NCBI RefSeq assembly: GCF_003111625.1
Contig: NZ_MZGS01000016.1
Coordinates: 164,586 to 228,585 of the forward strand
Source of the DNA: Methanobrevibacter thaueri
GTDB lineage: Archaea; Methanobacteriota; Methanobacteria; Methanobacteriales; Methanobacteriaceae
Direction: 5' to 3'
DNA: 64,000 bases
The notes beneath the pieces were generated by a model. It was not told the origin of the DNA. It saw only the letters and a program-made list of their open reading frames with translations, and made no database searches. Numbering within the stretch: position 1 is the first letter of the stretch; every line of letters begins with the position of its first letter. Both the position numbers and the translations under genes were made by a program. This document shows, piece after piece, positions 63,309-64,000 of this stretch.

Positions 63309-64000
63309 CTATTTAATTAAAATCAATAACCTATCCTTTTCATCTTGAATTTCATCTTTAGGAAACCCATCATATTTAATCAAATACTCATCATACAGTC
63401 CTAACGCATCATCATTCTTTCCCATTGTCTGTAAAGCTTGGCCATAATAAATATAGTACATGCTTATTAAACCATAATTATCAATGCCTTCTAGTGAAAT
63501 ACTTTTAAATCCATTTATTGATTCTTCAAATTCACCAATATTGGACAATAGCAGATTTTTTGTTAATTGAAGCATCAAATCATTAGGATTTTGGCCAAGA
63601 GCCTGATTGACATATCTCAATGCATTATGATAATCCTGTTTGTTTTTATAGATGTTTGCCATCTGCAATAATGCGGCTCCGTCATTCGGTTGGATTTCAA
63701 TACATTTATCCAAGTAGATTAAAGCATCATCATACATTTCCAAATCATTGTAATATAATCCCATATTAAGCAAAGCGTCAGAATCTTCACTGTCAATCTC
63801 CAAAACCTTATTGAAATAGCTCAAAGCCAAATCATACTTTTCCAAATAGAGGTAACATGATCCGATTTTATTCAATGAGAAAGTTTCATCCGGAATATGT
63901 TCTATTATCTGATTGAACGAATCGATTGCCAATTCATATTCCCCCATATGATAACAAGCCACCCCTTTTTTGAGATGAACATTCAAATTATTGGAATCTA
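63309..64000 (-). CDS. TPR-repeat protein, 5' end beyond the window
   Basis: The frame is open to base 64000 and continues past the window: the codons before 63986 read LDSNN, as in the complete copy at 57396-58295, where they are internal. The visible 230 residues are nearly identical to that copy; only the last dozen residues differ clearly (EIQDEKDRLLILIK versus GIIAERDKVLGQMH). Full length is expected near 299 residues. It is the first visible member of the downstream TPR group. Confidence 0.85.
   Translation of the reverse strand, partial: DSNNLNVHLKKGVACYHMGEYELAIDSFNQIIEHIPDETFSLNKIGSCYLYLEKYDLALSYFNKVLEIDSEDSDALLNMGLYYNDLEMYDDALIYLDKCIEIQPNDGAALLQMANIYKNKQDYHNALRYVNQALGQNPNDLMLQLTKNLLLSNIGEFEESINGFKSISLEGIDNYGLISMYYIYYGQALQTMGKNDDALGLYDEYLIKYDGFPKDEIQDEKDRLLILIK
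63354..64000 (-). repeat. 647-bp duplicated segment, copy 2 (continues beyond window)
   Basis: Aligned to 57441-58087 with a constant offset of 5913 bases and about eight substitutions; the last 220 bases before the window edge are identical. Confidence 0.85.

Overview
The window looks like a stretch of chromosome from a gut or rumen Methanobacteriales archaeon, most likely Methanobrevibacter. It is very AT-rich, with TATA-type promoters and GGAGGTGA-type ribosome sites. It carries an archaeal histone, DUF4013 and SpoIIM-like membrane proteins, and a run of giant secreted beta-helix/Ig-like 'adhesin-like' proteins with lysine-rich C-termini. The genus assignment is inference. No rRNA, tRNA or CRISPR array was seen.

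Bases 1-14,200 are mostly housekeeping or membrane functions. They hold a 5'-truncated PEP/pyruvate-binding protein, small membrane proteins (including three members of a short family with an IPGLGQ/LPGLGQ motif), an acyltransferase, and a plus-strand cluster at 5.5-12.4 kb. That cluster encodes an ATP-grasp ligase, a MATE transporter fused to a histidine-kinase-like ATPase domain, a CDP-alcohol phosphatidyltransferase, and a complete membrane-anchored fumarate reductase/succinate dehydrogenase-type set: a five-helix anchor with histidines in the helices, a flavoprotein and an iron-sulfur subunit. The anchor is unexpected in a lineage regarded as lacking cytochromes and quinones.

Bases 14,200-24,200 hold a histone with an extra C-terminal tail, a 1286-residue acidic intracellular repeat protein with an N-terminal SAP domain, a membrane-anchored phosphodiesterase-type enzyme, a MetX-like alpha/beta-hydrolase lacking its catalytic Ser and His, and an archaeal AAA ATPase preceded by palindromic sites. 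Copies of a hairpin element resembling IS200/IS605 ends lie between genes.

Bases 24,200-57,200 are accessory DNA. They contain orphan phage-like structural genes (24.6-26.8 and 52.5-53.4 kb), six secreted surface proteins on the minus strand (26.9-48.6 kb) interrupted by a tyrosine recombinase, a RhuM gene between degenerate direct repeats, two small antitoxin-like proteins, and an intact insertion sequence with 24-bp inverted repeats and an 8-bp target duplication. A second AAA ATPase has its own, different upstream repeat array.

Bases 57,200-64,000 form a minus-strand array of TPR proteins alternating with small membrane proteins. A near-identical duplication, a frameshifted paralogue and a leftover C-terminal fragment show that the array is being reshuffled by recombination.
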